Position numbers and translations under genes: made by a program. From Simmondsia chinensis (Eukaryota; Streptophyta; Magnoliopsida; Caryophyllales; Simmondsiaceae), in NCBI GenBank assembly GCA_018398585.1, contig JAGTTD010000013.1, forward strand, positions 5,304,492 through 5,368,491: a DNA stretch of 64,000 bases. The letters run 5' to 3'. The notes under the pieces were generated by a model, which was given only the letters and a program-made list of their open reading frames with translations, ran no database searches and had not been told where the DNA came from. Of this stretch, positions 45,229 to 55,794 are shown in pieces (the first letter of the stretch is position 1; the number at the start of each line of letters is the position of its first letter).

Positions 45229-45358
45229 ACCTCGATAAATTAATAATCTTTGATTAAATAATATTTTTGGCTAGTCCCAATTTGGGACCAATATGCTAAA
45301 TACTTTCTTGATTAATTAATAAATTTTTATAGTCCAAAGAATATTAATTTATAGAGGT
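45229..45358. mobile_element. Short MITE with AACCTC(G/T)ATAAATTAATA ends
   Basis: Inverted ends AACCTCGATAAATTAATAAT and TATTAATTTATAGAGGTT, with GGGACCA/CCAATTTGGG in the middle. Confidence 0.65.
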
Positions 45359-45364
45359 TTAACT

Positions 45365-46250
45365 ATTAATTAAATTTTATATGTTTTTAAACAAATTTAT
45401 TATTAGAAAGCTCGATCTACTAATTAGTGTAAGGTTAGTTATAATGACAGTTTTTTTATTTTTATTTTTTAATATTACAAAGAACCAACTTGAAAATTTG
45501 CTATTTTTCACTTAATACCGGTTACATTTTTTAGAAAATCACTTCTAAAATTCAAAAAATTTTCAATCAACTACTTTAAATCATATTGTTAATTATTTAT
45601 TATATATTACATGATTTTAAGTGGATTTTAGCTTACCTTTTTTGATTTTTTTAGTGCACATTAAATATGAGTTGAAACGGAGTCAAGTTGACAATGCATT
45701 CACTTGCCCACCTCCCCCACGTTTGATTCCGAGTAGGTAAATATGAGATTCGAACGTTGGTGGGAGAGGAGGGTGCAAAAATGATTTGCCATTTTGGATA
45801 TTTAAGTCATGATTAACAGGGACTCTACAATCCATATAAAAATCGCTAGTAGGTAAGCAGAAATTAACTTAATACAATAAGTACATGAAACTTTTAATAT
45901 AAATAACCATTATTATATTACCAACATCTTTGATTTGATATGTTGTACCTCCTTCTCCTTGTGGGGTGTTTCAGGCTCGCTGTCTCGAGATCCCTGACTT
46001 ATACTACGGCTTCGCCGAAAATTATGATCGGTTTTACTCCTCTATTTACAGCTACTGCTTGGTGGGTCAGATTCCTTGTTTGGAATGCCGTGTTCTGTGA
46101 GGTGCTTCTCGCCACTTATGGAAAAAAAAAAACTATACAAAAGTAGATAAAATAGTTTGTATCAATTAAATTTGTAAATGTCATTTGGTCTAAATTTTCC
46201 AACTCTATTAACAACTAAATTACATGTAAACTATGTGATACGAAATGGAA
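45365..46250. other. Intergenic; possible retroposon 3' end at 45940-46130
   Basis: The stretch at 45940-46130 is less AT-rich than its surroundings and ends in CACTTATGGAAAAAAAAAAA, so it may be a 5'-truncated retroposon. It matched no family I know. Nothing else was recognised. Confidence 0.3.
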
Positions 46251-46254
46251 TAGA

Positions 46255-46381
46255 CAACAAAAACAACAAATTCAGTGTCTTAAGAGCTCCCGCCAAGGCA
46301 AGATGTTGGGAGGGTGAAATGTAAATAGCTTTACCCCTATACAATGCAACCCTAAAGAATGATTGTTTTCGCATGGCCTCC
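46255..46381 (-). mobile_element. 5'-truncated SINE copy, diverged
   Basis: On the minus strand: GGAGGCCATGCGAAAACAATC (linker and CAGCCTC equivalent), GGTTGCATTG, GCGGGAGCTC, CACTGAATTTGTTG and a TTG-type tail. No 5S head is present. Confidence 0.7.
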
Positions 46382-46398
46382 AACTCTAACAAAGGAGG

Positions 46399-46447
46399 AA
46401 CAACGACAACAACAACAAACTCAGTGTCTCAAGGGCTCCCGCAAAAG
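46399..46447 (-). mobile_element. 49-bp SINE micro-insertion
   Basis: Only the last 49 bp of the SINE: on the minus strand CTTTTGCGGGAGCCC, then GAGACACTGAGTTTG and a TTG repeat. A perfect 17-bp duplication AACTCTAACAAAGGAGG is on both sides (46382-46398 and 46448-46464). Confidence 0.92.
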
Positions 46448-46469
46448 AACTCTAACAAAGGAGGGAAAA

Positions 46470-48578
46470 AAAAAAGAGGCAGTAGCAAATAATATGAAAT
46501 GAAATATCGAAGTTAAATTGATTAAATAGTTTTTTTATGTGATTTTGACCGTTAATAGGCATTAAATTTGAATAAATTGCAAATAAAGGTTCTAACTTGT
46601 TAGACTAAAAAATAACATTTCCAATTGAGTGTTTTTCATAGCGTTTTGAATAGCTTTTAGTCAAACAACTAAAAGTTCTGATTTGTTAAATAATTTCAAG
46701 TTAGCGTTTTAAATAGCTTTTACTGTTTAGAGGTTAGCTTTTAAAAAGCTATAGAATTTATCGTTTAAATTTTTATATATTAATTACTAGTATATCCTTC
46801 TATTATTTTATAAAAAAATACAACATAAATATACTCTTCATTTATCTTTGTAATGTATAACCTATTTAATTTATTTTTCTAAAGTATTAAATTACTTTTA
46901 TAGAAGGAACTATAACTTAATTTAAAAATATTAAAATTTTATTAATTTAAACTAAACTCATTTTACTATTATCAATATTTTTACATTGATCAAAAAAATT
47001 TTAATTATTAGAATTTGCTCCATACTTTGATAAAAAAAAGTTAATTTATACAAATATTTTACCTAATTTATAAATGTGATGCCAAATTGATAAAAAAGAA
47101 ATTATGTCGTACTATTTTATTAACTCTATAATTTTTTTTATACAATTTGTCTTTATTTTTAATGTGTATTAAAAACTAACCGTAACAGCTACTTTTACTA
47201 AACACTTGCTTCTACCGATTTATTTATCAACCAACAGTTGACTATTAGTCAATCAGCTAACCACTAACGGGTAACAGCTAACAGCTGATGCCAAACATAA
47301 CCTATATGAAATAAAAATTAATGTTGATGAATTATTTTTGTGATTTAATGATTTTATTTTGTATAATTGGTTGTTTCAATTATAGTAGATTTATTACTTG
47401 GGTATTTTAAAGGTTGATCTTTTATCAACCATGTATCCTAGCATATTAATACGTTCAAGGAGATGCACTAGGATTTTAAATTATATTATTTAGATATTTG
47501 TTTTTGTAATTTGTCAAATTTTTATTGGGAAATACTGAAATGGATAATAGCTACCCTTTTTGCCCGAAATTGCTGATTAGAACATGATATAGACAAAGTC
47601 GGGTTAATGTTGTTCTACTTTACCCATGCTGTGCTGTCAATTTCTTTCTTTTTGATTGCCTTTTGATTGTTTTTCTTTTTTATATTTTTATCTTTTAAAG
47701 GTAATATCTACGTACTTCTAAGAATTCTATCTCTTAATTGAAAAAAATATGATATAGACAATGTACAGGTAACTTTTATTAAAATTCGGTAACTCTTTCA
47801 TTAGCCTAATCAAATTTTATCATAATTATGTAATACATTAGTATTTTCAGTGAAAACTCATTAGATTCGGACAAAACTTTTACTCAATATCACCACAAGA
47901 TATCTATATATTATAGATGAGTTTCCTCACCCCAAAACACTCCAAACCCCATTTCTAATAATTTTAACTGATATCTTTTAAAATCTTATGAAAAAAAAAA
48001 ATAAATACAAAAATAAGTCATAAAACTTATAAATATCCCATAAAAAAAGGAACAGAAGTAATATAATTTACAACTATCAAATAAAGCAACTTGAATATCT
48101 CAAATCAGGTCAAACACAAGTTGTAACGGGTCATGAGACAAAGGGCGGCTCTAGCATTTTCAATGAACATTTTACTTCTCTACATATCTTATAAATTGAT
48201 TCAAGGAATAACCTTAGGCATTTTCATAAATAATTGTTGACTCAAGCGTTAAAGAAACGAGAAACACATATGTATCATCCTTGCTTTATAGTTTGGTTGC
48301 ATAACATGCATGTATATTAAACAGTATTTCAACAATAAAAAGCGAATTCGATTTATTGACTTTTCAAGTCATCAACAACGACATACTATATAAAATAAAG
48401 ACAATCCGTGCATTGCACGAAAAAGACCTAGTTTTTTATATATTGAAAAGTCATCATATAAAGATAATAAATATCTAAACATTGAGATATTTAAATAATA
48501 AATTCTTAAAATATTAGTTATTAATATTAATAAATACTACAATCAAATTTTAAAATTCACTTAAAAATTTAAAAATGT
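46470..48578. other. Intergenic, AT-rich, MITE-like stretch
   Basis: About 46560-47310 has GTTTTGAATAGCTTTTAGTC and ACTATTAGTCAATCAGCTAA words in opposite orientation and may be a large decayed MITE. No gene was recognised. Confidence 0.3.
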
Positions 48579-48595
48579 CAAAATCAACCCTATTC

Positions 48596-48632
48596 TTTTT
48601 TTTTTTTTTTTAACACAACAAAGCCCGAGGCG
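48596..48632 (-). mobile_element. 37-bp poly(A)-tailed retroposon micro-insertion
   Basis: On the minus strand it reads CGCCTCGGGCTTTGTTGTGTT followed by A16, the look of an extremely 5'-truncated LINE 3' end. The flanks AAAATCAACCCTATTC (48580-48595) and AAAATTGACCCTATTC (48633-48648) are a 16-bp duplication with two differences. Confidence 0.75.
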
Positions 48633-48789
48633 AAAATTGACCCTATTCAGTTTATAAAACGTAGTATAATTGGGTGTTAGGGGGTGGGAGAATGCCATAA
48701 ATTGCTGCATGTTCTCAGGGGGAGACATGATGCAGTGGGATTTGCAATGCGACAAACGTGGTCGGCCTCCTTGGCCTTTTCTTCTGTTT

Positions 48790-50250
48790 TTATCGGATAT
48801 ATTTGTTAAAAATAAATTTATATTTATATTAAATATTAATTAAAAGTTATTTATTTTAAAAGTTTTTACTCTTTTATTTTTGATGTTTTAGGTTATCACA
48901 TTATAATTCTTCCTTTAAATCTCTACTCCCACGTCTATATTTATATGTCTATAAGAGGTTTAATTTATAATGAGATCAACTCTTTTTTCTTTGGCCCTAC
49001 AAAAAGTTGATAGAAGAATAAGAAATTGCATAATAATTTTTTATTCTTTTAAACCTCAGAAAGTAACTTATTAAGCTCTCTCTAGATAAAATCTAATTCC
49101 TTCATTTTTAGCTAGTTTTTCCAAAGAAATTCTATTTCATATCAAGGGAACCAAATATCTTTTACCTACGTCTTAAAAAGTCGACAGAAATTGAATTTTC
49201 AAGAAATAAAACTTTTCGAAGGAATTCGATTTATTTGGTAACTAAATGAGGTCTTAATTTAATTTTATATAAGTCATAACACAGGCAAACTTATTTTTTT
49301 ATGCTAATAATATAATTTATTAATTATAATATATAAATATAATTATTTAAAATTTAATCACATGTTGTACATCATACTTGAAAATCTAGTATATTGTATA
49401 TTTTAGTATATTAAGTATATATATACACACATATATATCGATAAACAATTTAAAAATACTTAAAATAAGAAATTATATGATGCACCATGTCTATGTTCTC
49501 TTTCTTTCTTCTGCCATCGAAAGCTTTTGTCGACCTGACATTTAAAAAAAAACTAATTTTAAAAAACTAAAATTTATATTTAACATGAATTTTAAAATAC
49601 TTTAAATATCTAAAAGATGGTAACATTCACAAAAATAATTTTTATATTTAATTCTTTTCAAATGTCATGTCAATGGAGGGCGTCAAATTAGGGTATGAGA
49701 TTAAAAAGTCTAGATATGATATTAAAAAATTAAAATATTTAAATTTTTTTAAAAATTATACCTAAAGTTATTAAGGCTCCGTTGCGGAAATTATTTTCGT
49801 CCTATTTCTATGATTTCCTTAAGTGAATACTTATTAATAAGGTTGTTTATGTATTTAAGTCCCTTTACTTTCAATTGAATATCGTGTCAATTTAATTTAT
49901 AAAGTTTTAATTATATAAATTTAAACTATATATAATTAAAATTATTTCAATCAAAAATTAATATTAATTGGTGATTAAAAGTATAATTTAGTTTTTTGGT
50001 CGGAAAAGTATAATTTAATTAGAACGTTAATTAACACTTGTACATATTTTTCATATCAAGAAACTAACAGTAGTATATGTTTTTACTAAAATCTAATTGA
50101 AACCATAATATTAACTAGTTAAAAATTAAAATTAATTTAAAATTTTAACATTGATCGAAATGATTTCAATTGTACAAAAGACTTATTGGCACAAATAAAA
50201 CTTCAGTTATTAAATCGACTCATAATTTTAATAATTTAAAGGTAATTTTC
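48790..50250. other. Intergenic, AT-rich, MITE fragments
   Basis: 49010-49255 shows AATTCC words and GGTAACTAAATGAGGTC, like the 37631 MITE family. 49540-49760 contains TATGATATTAAAAAATTAAAA words of foldback family 1. No gene. Confidence 0.35.
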
Positions 50251-50254
50251 ATTA

Positions 50255-50715
50255 TAATTGGATTAATTTTTATCATAATTTACTATAGTAAATATCTGAA
50301 TTTTTTTACTGAAAATTACATAAATTTTAGGTGCGATTTCAAAAAACCATTTAAATTTTCTAATTTTTCAAAGTCACACCTAAAAATTTCCAAAATATTT
50401 CAATGCCACACACCTTAACGTCAACACCAGTGACATCCGTTAGTTTTTGCTAATGTCACTTTTGAAAAAAATAATATTAAAAATTTTAAATTTAAATTTA
50501 AAATATTTGAAAAAAATATTTTAAATCTCGAAAAAAATTTATATTTAAAAAATTATTTTTTTAAGTATTACGTCAGTAAAAATTAACAGATATTAACGAT
50601 GTTAATATTAAGATGAGACATTAAAAAATTTAAGTGTGATTTTAAAAAATTAAAAAATTGAAATAATTTTTTTAAAATTATATTTAAAATTTAGATAATT
50701 TTTAATAAAAGATGG
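50255..50715. mobile_element. Foldback MITE, family 1
   Basis: TAAATTTTAGGTGCGATTTC, CACACACCTTAACGTCAAC and CATCCGTTAGTTTTTGC at the left. The inverse is at the right, with AAAAATTAACAGATATTAAC and AATTTAAGTGTGATTTTAAA. Confidence 0.65.
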
Positions 50716-50937
50716 GAAATATCTAATGTTACGATATTTAAGGGGTAAATTATTGGTTGAAGGGGGAAGAAAGAGAGTAAGAAAAGCTCGTGAACGTTGG
50801 GGAATTGGGTGGGGCTGTCTCTCTCTTTTTGTCTTTATTCTACTTGTTTATCATGACTCTGTTGCTAAAATTCGTCATATATTATACATTTTGAACACGT
50901 ATTTTTATTTTTTCATTTTAAAAGGTCGTTTATGTAT

Positions 50938-51130
50938 TTGTTAAACTATTACCGAGCCTTTTTAGGCCCGACATATGAAATTGACATATACATAAGATTC
51001 ATATATAAACTTAAATAAGGTTTCATCGTAAAACTAATTGACAATAGATAGAGTAACCCACTAGGCTTATATATTGGTCTTTTCTTTACTACAACTCTAA
51101 TATGGGATTGATATTTTTACTCGCATGTGA
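50938..51130 (+). repeat. TGTTAAAC/T-type dispersed repeat (LTR-like)
   Basis: Starts TGTTAAACTATTACCGAGCC. It continues with AAATTGACATATACATAAG, GTTTCATCGTAAAACTAATT, GAGTAACCCACTAGGC and ACTCTAATATGGGATTGA. The same modules, in the same order, occur at 51587 and 53656. Confidence 0.55.
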
Positions 51131-51311
51131 AGTTTCTACTCTTAGCATTTCCCCTTATATGTCAGTCCGTGATAAACGCACCACCCACCTTCTCCGATCC
51201 AGTTGGATTCAATTATTGGAGAAGCCATTGGCCCAACAAACTCAAATGCACCCGTTTTTAGTAGGACAAGATGTGACAAGTAAGAGACTGGGATCATCAA
51301 CCCACTCCGAT

Positions 51312-51556
51312 AGGAAGGAAGAAAGGAACATATCCAGTGCCTCAAGGGCTCCCGCCTACGCAGGGTCTGGGGGACGGATGTACGCAGTCTTCCCCCTTCA
51401 GGGTGTTAACCTGAAAAGAGGCTGTTTCCGAGTGCCCCCAACCTGAGGGTGATGACTTCCCAGGAGATCACCCATTCTAGTACTACTCTCGCCCAAGCAT
51501 GCTTAATTTCGGAGTTCTAATGGGATCCGGTGACGGCTTGTTGGTGCCCTCTTTGG
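51312..51556 (-). mobile_element. 5S rRNA-derived SINE (type B)
   Basis: Full length on the minus strand: CCAAAGAGGGCACCAACAAG head, 5S core with CCCATTAGAACTCCGAAATT, linker, Angio-like tail and a TTTCTTCCTTCCT end. An 18-bp duplication with one mismatch (TCATCAACCCACTCCGAT versus ...CTCTGAT) is at 51294-51311 and 51557-51574. Confidence 0.95.
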
Positions 51557-51586
51557 TCATCAACCCACTCTGATGCTATGTTAAAT

Positions 51587-52020
51587 TTCACCGAGCCGTT
51601 TTCTACCCGATCCACGAAGTTGACATATATACCTGAGATCTATATATAAGCCTAAGTGATAGGGTTCCATTCTAAAATCAATTGACAGTAGTATGCTGGT
51701 CTCTTCTTTCATATAACTCCTATGTGTATTGATATGTTTACCAAAGAGGGCACCAGCACGCCGTCACCGGATCCCATGAGAACTCCGAAGTTAAGCGTGC
51801 TTGGGCGAGAATTGTACCAGGATGGGTGACCTCCTAGGAAGTCTTCTCCCTCAGGTTGGGGACACTCGAAAACAGCCTCTCTTCCAGTTAACACTCTGAA
51901 GGGGGAAGGTTGCGTACATCCGCTCCCTCCAAACCCTGCTTAGGCGGGAGCCCTTGAGGCACCGTATATGTTCCTTGTATTGATATGTTTACTCATATGT
52001 GAGTTCCTACTCTTAGCATG
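51587..52020 (+). repeat. TGTTAAAT-type dispersed repeat, interrupted by a SINE
   Basis: Starts TGTTAAATTTCACCGAGCCG. It includes GTTGACATATATACCTGAG, GGGTTCCATTCTAAAATCAA and ATAACTCCTATGTG. It resumes after the SINE (51741-51975) with ACTCATATGTGAGTTCC. Confidence 0.55.
51741..51975 (+). mobile_element. 5S rRNA-derived SINE (type B), well preserved
   Basis: CCAAAGAGGGCACCAGCACG head, GAAGTTAAGCGTGCTTGGGC and AGGATGGGTGACCTCC core, then the Angio-like tail to TATATGTTCCT. A perfect 16-bp duplication TGTATTGATATGTTTA is at 51725-51740 and 51976-51991. It is nested inside the TGTTAAAT repeat. Confidence 0.96.
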
Positions 52021-52290
52021 TATCGGTGTCAATAATATGAACAATTTACAAGTGCCATTTTTCAGAATTCATAGTTGAATTTGTATCTCAAAATTTCTTC
52101 GTATTTTGGAAGGAAAGTTTCTTAGTGTTAATTCCCTCTACAAATACCCACTAGACTAATCAGTGAGGCATAATGAAATTAATAACAAATTTCTACTAAA
52201 TGTTTCTCTCTCTTCTCGTTAATCTCTCCTCCTACCCTTTTCTACTCTTCTTCTCCTATTTCTCTCTAATCTTCTTCTCATACTATACTT

Positions 52291-52322
52291 CCCCCCCCCC
52301 CCCCCCCCCCCCCAAAAAAAAA
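52291..52322. repeat. Poly-C (23) followed by poly-A (9)
   Basis: A C23 run directly abuts A9, preceded by a TCTTCTTCTC-rich pyrimidine stretch from about 52200. Confidence 0.9.
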
Positions 52323-52329
52323 TCTAGAT

Positions 52330-53650
52330 ACGATCTAAATTGACCGTATCAGCGTATCACTGTCAATAATACAATAAAATACACATTTTTATGTTATCCA
52401 CATAGTGCATGTACGTGTATAGTATACGTACTATAACATGTACCCGTAATTTTTCTATTTAAAAAATAAATGATTATAGAATAATTAATACCAACAACTA
52501 AATTAAAAATCCATGTTCTATTTTCTCTTCTTAATCAGCAATGTCACAATATATGACGGTTTGTGTGAGATGACGAAAATAGCGAGGGAATGATGGGCTT
52601 TCCAACAAGTAACAACAAGTTTTATGGCCCTTCACACAATCGTTTGAATTATTTTATTAAATAAATATAACTTTTAAATTATAATTTATATACTAAAAAG
52701 TTAATACATTAAACTTTAAATAATATACAGTAAACCTTACATACCAATTCTGTGGGCAAAACCCCATAAATGGGAGAGAGAGAGAGAGAGGTGGGGGAGT
52801 AGGGCCTAAAATTGCGCCAAGTTCATTGATTTTACATGACAATAAGAGAGGGTTTCTTGTTTATTAATGTGAGAGTGACCCCTTTTATTTTTGATTATAA
52901 TTATTATTTATTACTAAGAGATTATATAATAATAAATAAAAATTATAATTTAGGTATTTTAAGGTGTGAGCATCTACACTTCGATACTTTGTCATTTCAA
53001 TATATACAATTAATTATTCTGAGGTTTAAAAATTTTATCACCTGAGTACTTTATATTGAAATTTGATAAATTTTTATAAAAATCTAACCAATTTTATGTG
53101 AAAAATGTTGATATAATGCATAGTTACGATAATATATATAAGTCATACCAATATTTTCAACAAAAATTCAGCGAACTGTGGTAAAATATTCACTGATGTT
53201 GATATGAACTGCCTAAGTATTATCATAATCATGTATTATTTTTGAATTTTGGGATAAAAAATCAGCAAATTTTAGTGAAGATAATAATATATAGTCAAAA
53301 TTGTGTTTAATTTTAGCATTTTAGAATTTTGATAAAAATGTATCTGATTGATAAAATTTTAGAACCTCAGTATACCTAAATGATAAATTATTTAAAACTT
53401 AAGATACCCATTATATATATTAAAATATTAAAAAATTTAAGTAATAAATAGTTAAGCGTCAAGATATCGAAATGATAATTTCTTTAATTATTTAGTATTA
53501 GTAATGTCTAGTCTGTCAACTGGCTAGCCATGCCCAAATAGCAAAAAATCAAAACAAAAAAAAAAGACATTTTTGCTCTTAAATTTAGTTGTATGTCAAA
53601 ACAAACCCTTTATTTTGTTTCATTTGTTTTAATAAGCTCTTGGATGTGGT
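52330..53650. other. Intergenic, AT-rich, nothing recognised
   Basis: No gene. Contains a GA run at about 52774-52790. Confidence 0.3.
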
Positions 53651-53655
53651 TTCTG

Positions 53656-53830
53656 TTAAATTTTACGCGCTCGAGCTAAAGAGTTGACATATATGAGGTT
53701 CACGTATAAGTCCAAGTGAGGTTGTATCCTAAAATCAATTAATATTTTGTAAAGTAACACATTAGCTTATATGTTCATCTTTTCTTTCTTATAATTCTTC
53801 TATGAGATTTATATTTGACTTATATGTGTA
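53656..53830 (+). repeat. TGTTAAAT-type dispersed repeat
   Basis: TGTTAAATTTTACGCGCTCG, then GAGTTGACATATATGAGG, GGTTGTATCCTAAAATCAAT and ATTCTTCTATGAGATTTATA, in the same order as 51587 and 50938. Confidence 0.55.
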
Positions 53831-53894
53831 GTTCAAAACAGTTTCATTACTTTGTCTTACTATCTTTAGTTCAGATTCGTTTTTCCACTTATTA

Positions 53895-54742
53895 GGGGTG
53901 GCCACGCGGCCTGGCCGGCCCGGCACAGTAGCTGGCCGGGCCGGGTCCGGCCTGTTTGGGAGCCGGGCCGGGTGGGCCCGGGTTGGCCCGCTTTCGTCAG
54001 CTTAAAAAAAAAAGAAGCATAATTTAAATAATACAAAGTTGTTTTGTACTAAACTTATCATAATTCTTTGATAAATAATATGAGATACAAATATATTTTT
54101 TTTCAAGCACTAATAATGTTAAATATACATGTTCAAAAAAAAATGCTAAATACATGTAATAAAATAAAATATACAATAAGTAATAGTAAATAATGGTAAA
54201 TATCTTATCAAAAAAAATAATGGTAAATATTTAGTATGGGGGTGATGGGCCTGGTTGTATAAAAGCTTGTTCTTCCGTATTAAGTATAACAATTCTACTC
54301 CTTTTAGGGATTCTGGGTGGCCGAGAAGAGCTAAAACTAGCACGACCAACTCCAGAGGATGATGAAGAGTTGTGTGCTATATTAGTATAAATAATTAGTA
54401 TTTATAAAATGCAAGTAGTAATGCAAATTAAATAACTAAAAATGCGAACCAAATAAAATTGCGATACTAAAATTACCGAAATGAGAGAACAATAAAATTC
54501 AAACTTCAGGCAAACACTTTACGAACTTCGAACTTTAGAGCACAATGTTGCAATTAGCAAAGTTGAATAAGATGGGAGATGATGAATGTATAGAGAGAGA
54601 AGAAAGGATTGAGGATTTGGTGAGGAAATAAGTTGAGGAAGATTAAGTATTTATAGAAAAAAAAATATAATTTTTTATTTTTTTAAATTTGAGAGCTCGA
54701 AATTTTTTTTGGCCCGTGGCCCGGCCCGGTGGCCACCACTAG
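53895..54742. mobile_element. GC-ended hAT-like element with CCGGGCC subterminal repeats
   Basis: Left TAGGGGTGGCCACGCGGCC, right GGCCCGGTGGCCACCACTA, inverted. GGCCGGGCCGGG-type repeats lie just inside the left end. The interior is AT-rich. A minus-strand phrase near 54270-54375 (SSSSGVGRASFSSSRPPRIP then KRSRIV) may derive from a transposase N-terminus; that is inference. No clean 8-bp duplication was found. Confidence 0.6.
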
Positions 54743-54744
54743 TT

Positions 54745-55090
54745 ACCACCTAAAAAATTATATCTAGGATGCATGCGTGCATCATATTTGACGTCCAATC
54801 TTTGAATGAAGTAATGGTGATAATATAAGATAATATTTTTTTGATGCATAATATAATGTAAGATAATTGGAAAATGAGATTTTTGATGACCGCCCACGGA
54901 GTCTAATAGTCTTTTTTACTTGTGCACTAAGCCTAGCTTCCCAAAAAAATATGTAAAAAGTAACGTCCAACTGTCACTTTATCTTCCAAAAAATTGAAAG
55001 AAAAAGCTGTGCATGTGTCAATAAAATCTTAGCATTTGTTTGGCCATATCTTAATATTATTTACTTTTTTTTAAAATTAGTTTTTAGACT
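54745..55090. other. Intergenic, nothing recognised
   Basis: AT-rich sequence between the hAT-like element and the SINE at 55110. Confidence 0.3.
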
Positions 55091-55109
55091 TATTCATATG
55101 GTGAAAAGT

Positions 55110-55367
55110 AGAGTTCATTTATCAGACACTAATACAACCGGATTCTATTAGAACTCCGAAATTATGTGTGCTTGGGCGAGAGTAGCACCAGAATAGGTGA
55201 CCTCCTGTGAAGTCTTCGTGTTGCCAACCCTATAAAGTTGAGGGTTCTCGGAAACAGCCTTTCAGCAAGGTTGCACCCCGAAGGGGTAACACTGCGTACA
55301 TCCACGCCTCCCAGACCCCGCTTAGGCGGGAGCCCTTAACGCACTGAGTCTGTTGTTGTTGTTGTTG
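55110..55367 (+). mobile_element. 5S rRNA-derived SINE (type A: complete 5S outline, TTG tail)
   Basis: 258 bp. The first part aligns over the whole plant 5S rRNA: TTTATCAGACACTAATACA, CCGGATTCTATTAGAACTCC, TGTGCTTGGGCGAGAGTAG, GGTGACCTCC and the 5S end TTCGTGTTGCC. Then come a linker, the Angio-like tail (GGTAACACTGCGTACATCC, CCGCTTAGGCGGGAGCCC) and five TTG units. The 18-bp duplication ATTCATATGGTGAAAAGT (one mismatch) is at 55092-55109 and 55368-55385. Confidence 0.95.
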
Positions 55368-55431
55368 ATTCATATGGAGAAAAGTTTTTAAATCGTACTT
55401 TTGATTCTATTTTGATAAAATGTACTTCTCT

Positions 55432-55675
55432 AGAGCAACATTCCTAGTGCTCTAAGGGCTTCCGCCTAATAGCAGGGTCTGAGAATAGATGTACGCAGCC
55501 TTCCCCCTTCAAGGTGCTACTCTGAAGGGAGACTGTTTTTGAGAACCCCCAACATGAGGGATGCAGCACGATGACTTCCTAGGATGTCACCCATCTTGGT
55601 ACTACTCTTACCCAAGCACGCTTAACTTCGAAGTTCTAATGTGATCCGGTACTTGCGTATTGCTACCCTCTTAGG
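55432..55675 (-). mobile_element. 5S rRNA-derived SINE (intermediate type)
   Basis: On the minus strand the head is of the remodelled kind (CACCTAAGAGGGTAGCAATA), yet the 5S 3' end is still present (TCATCGTGCTGCATCCC) before TCATGTTGGGGGTTCTC and the Angio-like tail. A perfect 19-bp duplication TGATAAAATGTACTTCTCT is at 55413-55431 and 55676-55694. Confidence 0.95.
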
Positions 55676-55794
55676 TGATAAAATGTACTTCTCTCTTCTT
55701 TATATAGAAGAACTTTACCGTATAGGTCAAACGGTCAGCGAAAATTAGTAAAGTAGTTTTCTATGAATCCTATTGTAAAGTTTGCCAAATAAAA

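Noticed and set aside
51102..51446. Plus-strand ORF of 114 codons
   Set aside because: Runs through a TGTTAAAT-type repeat into a minus-strand SINE.
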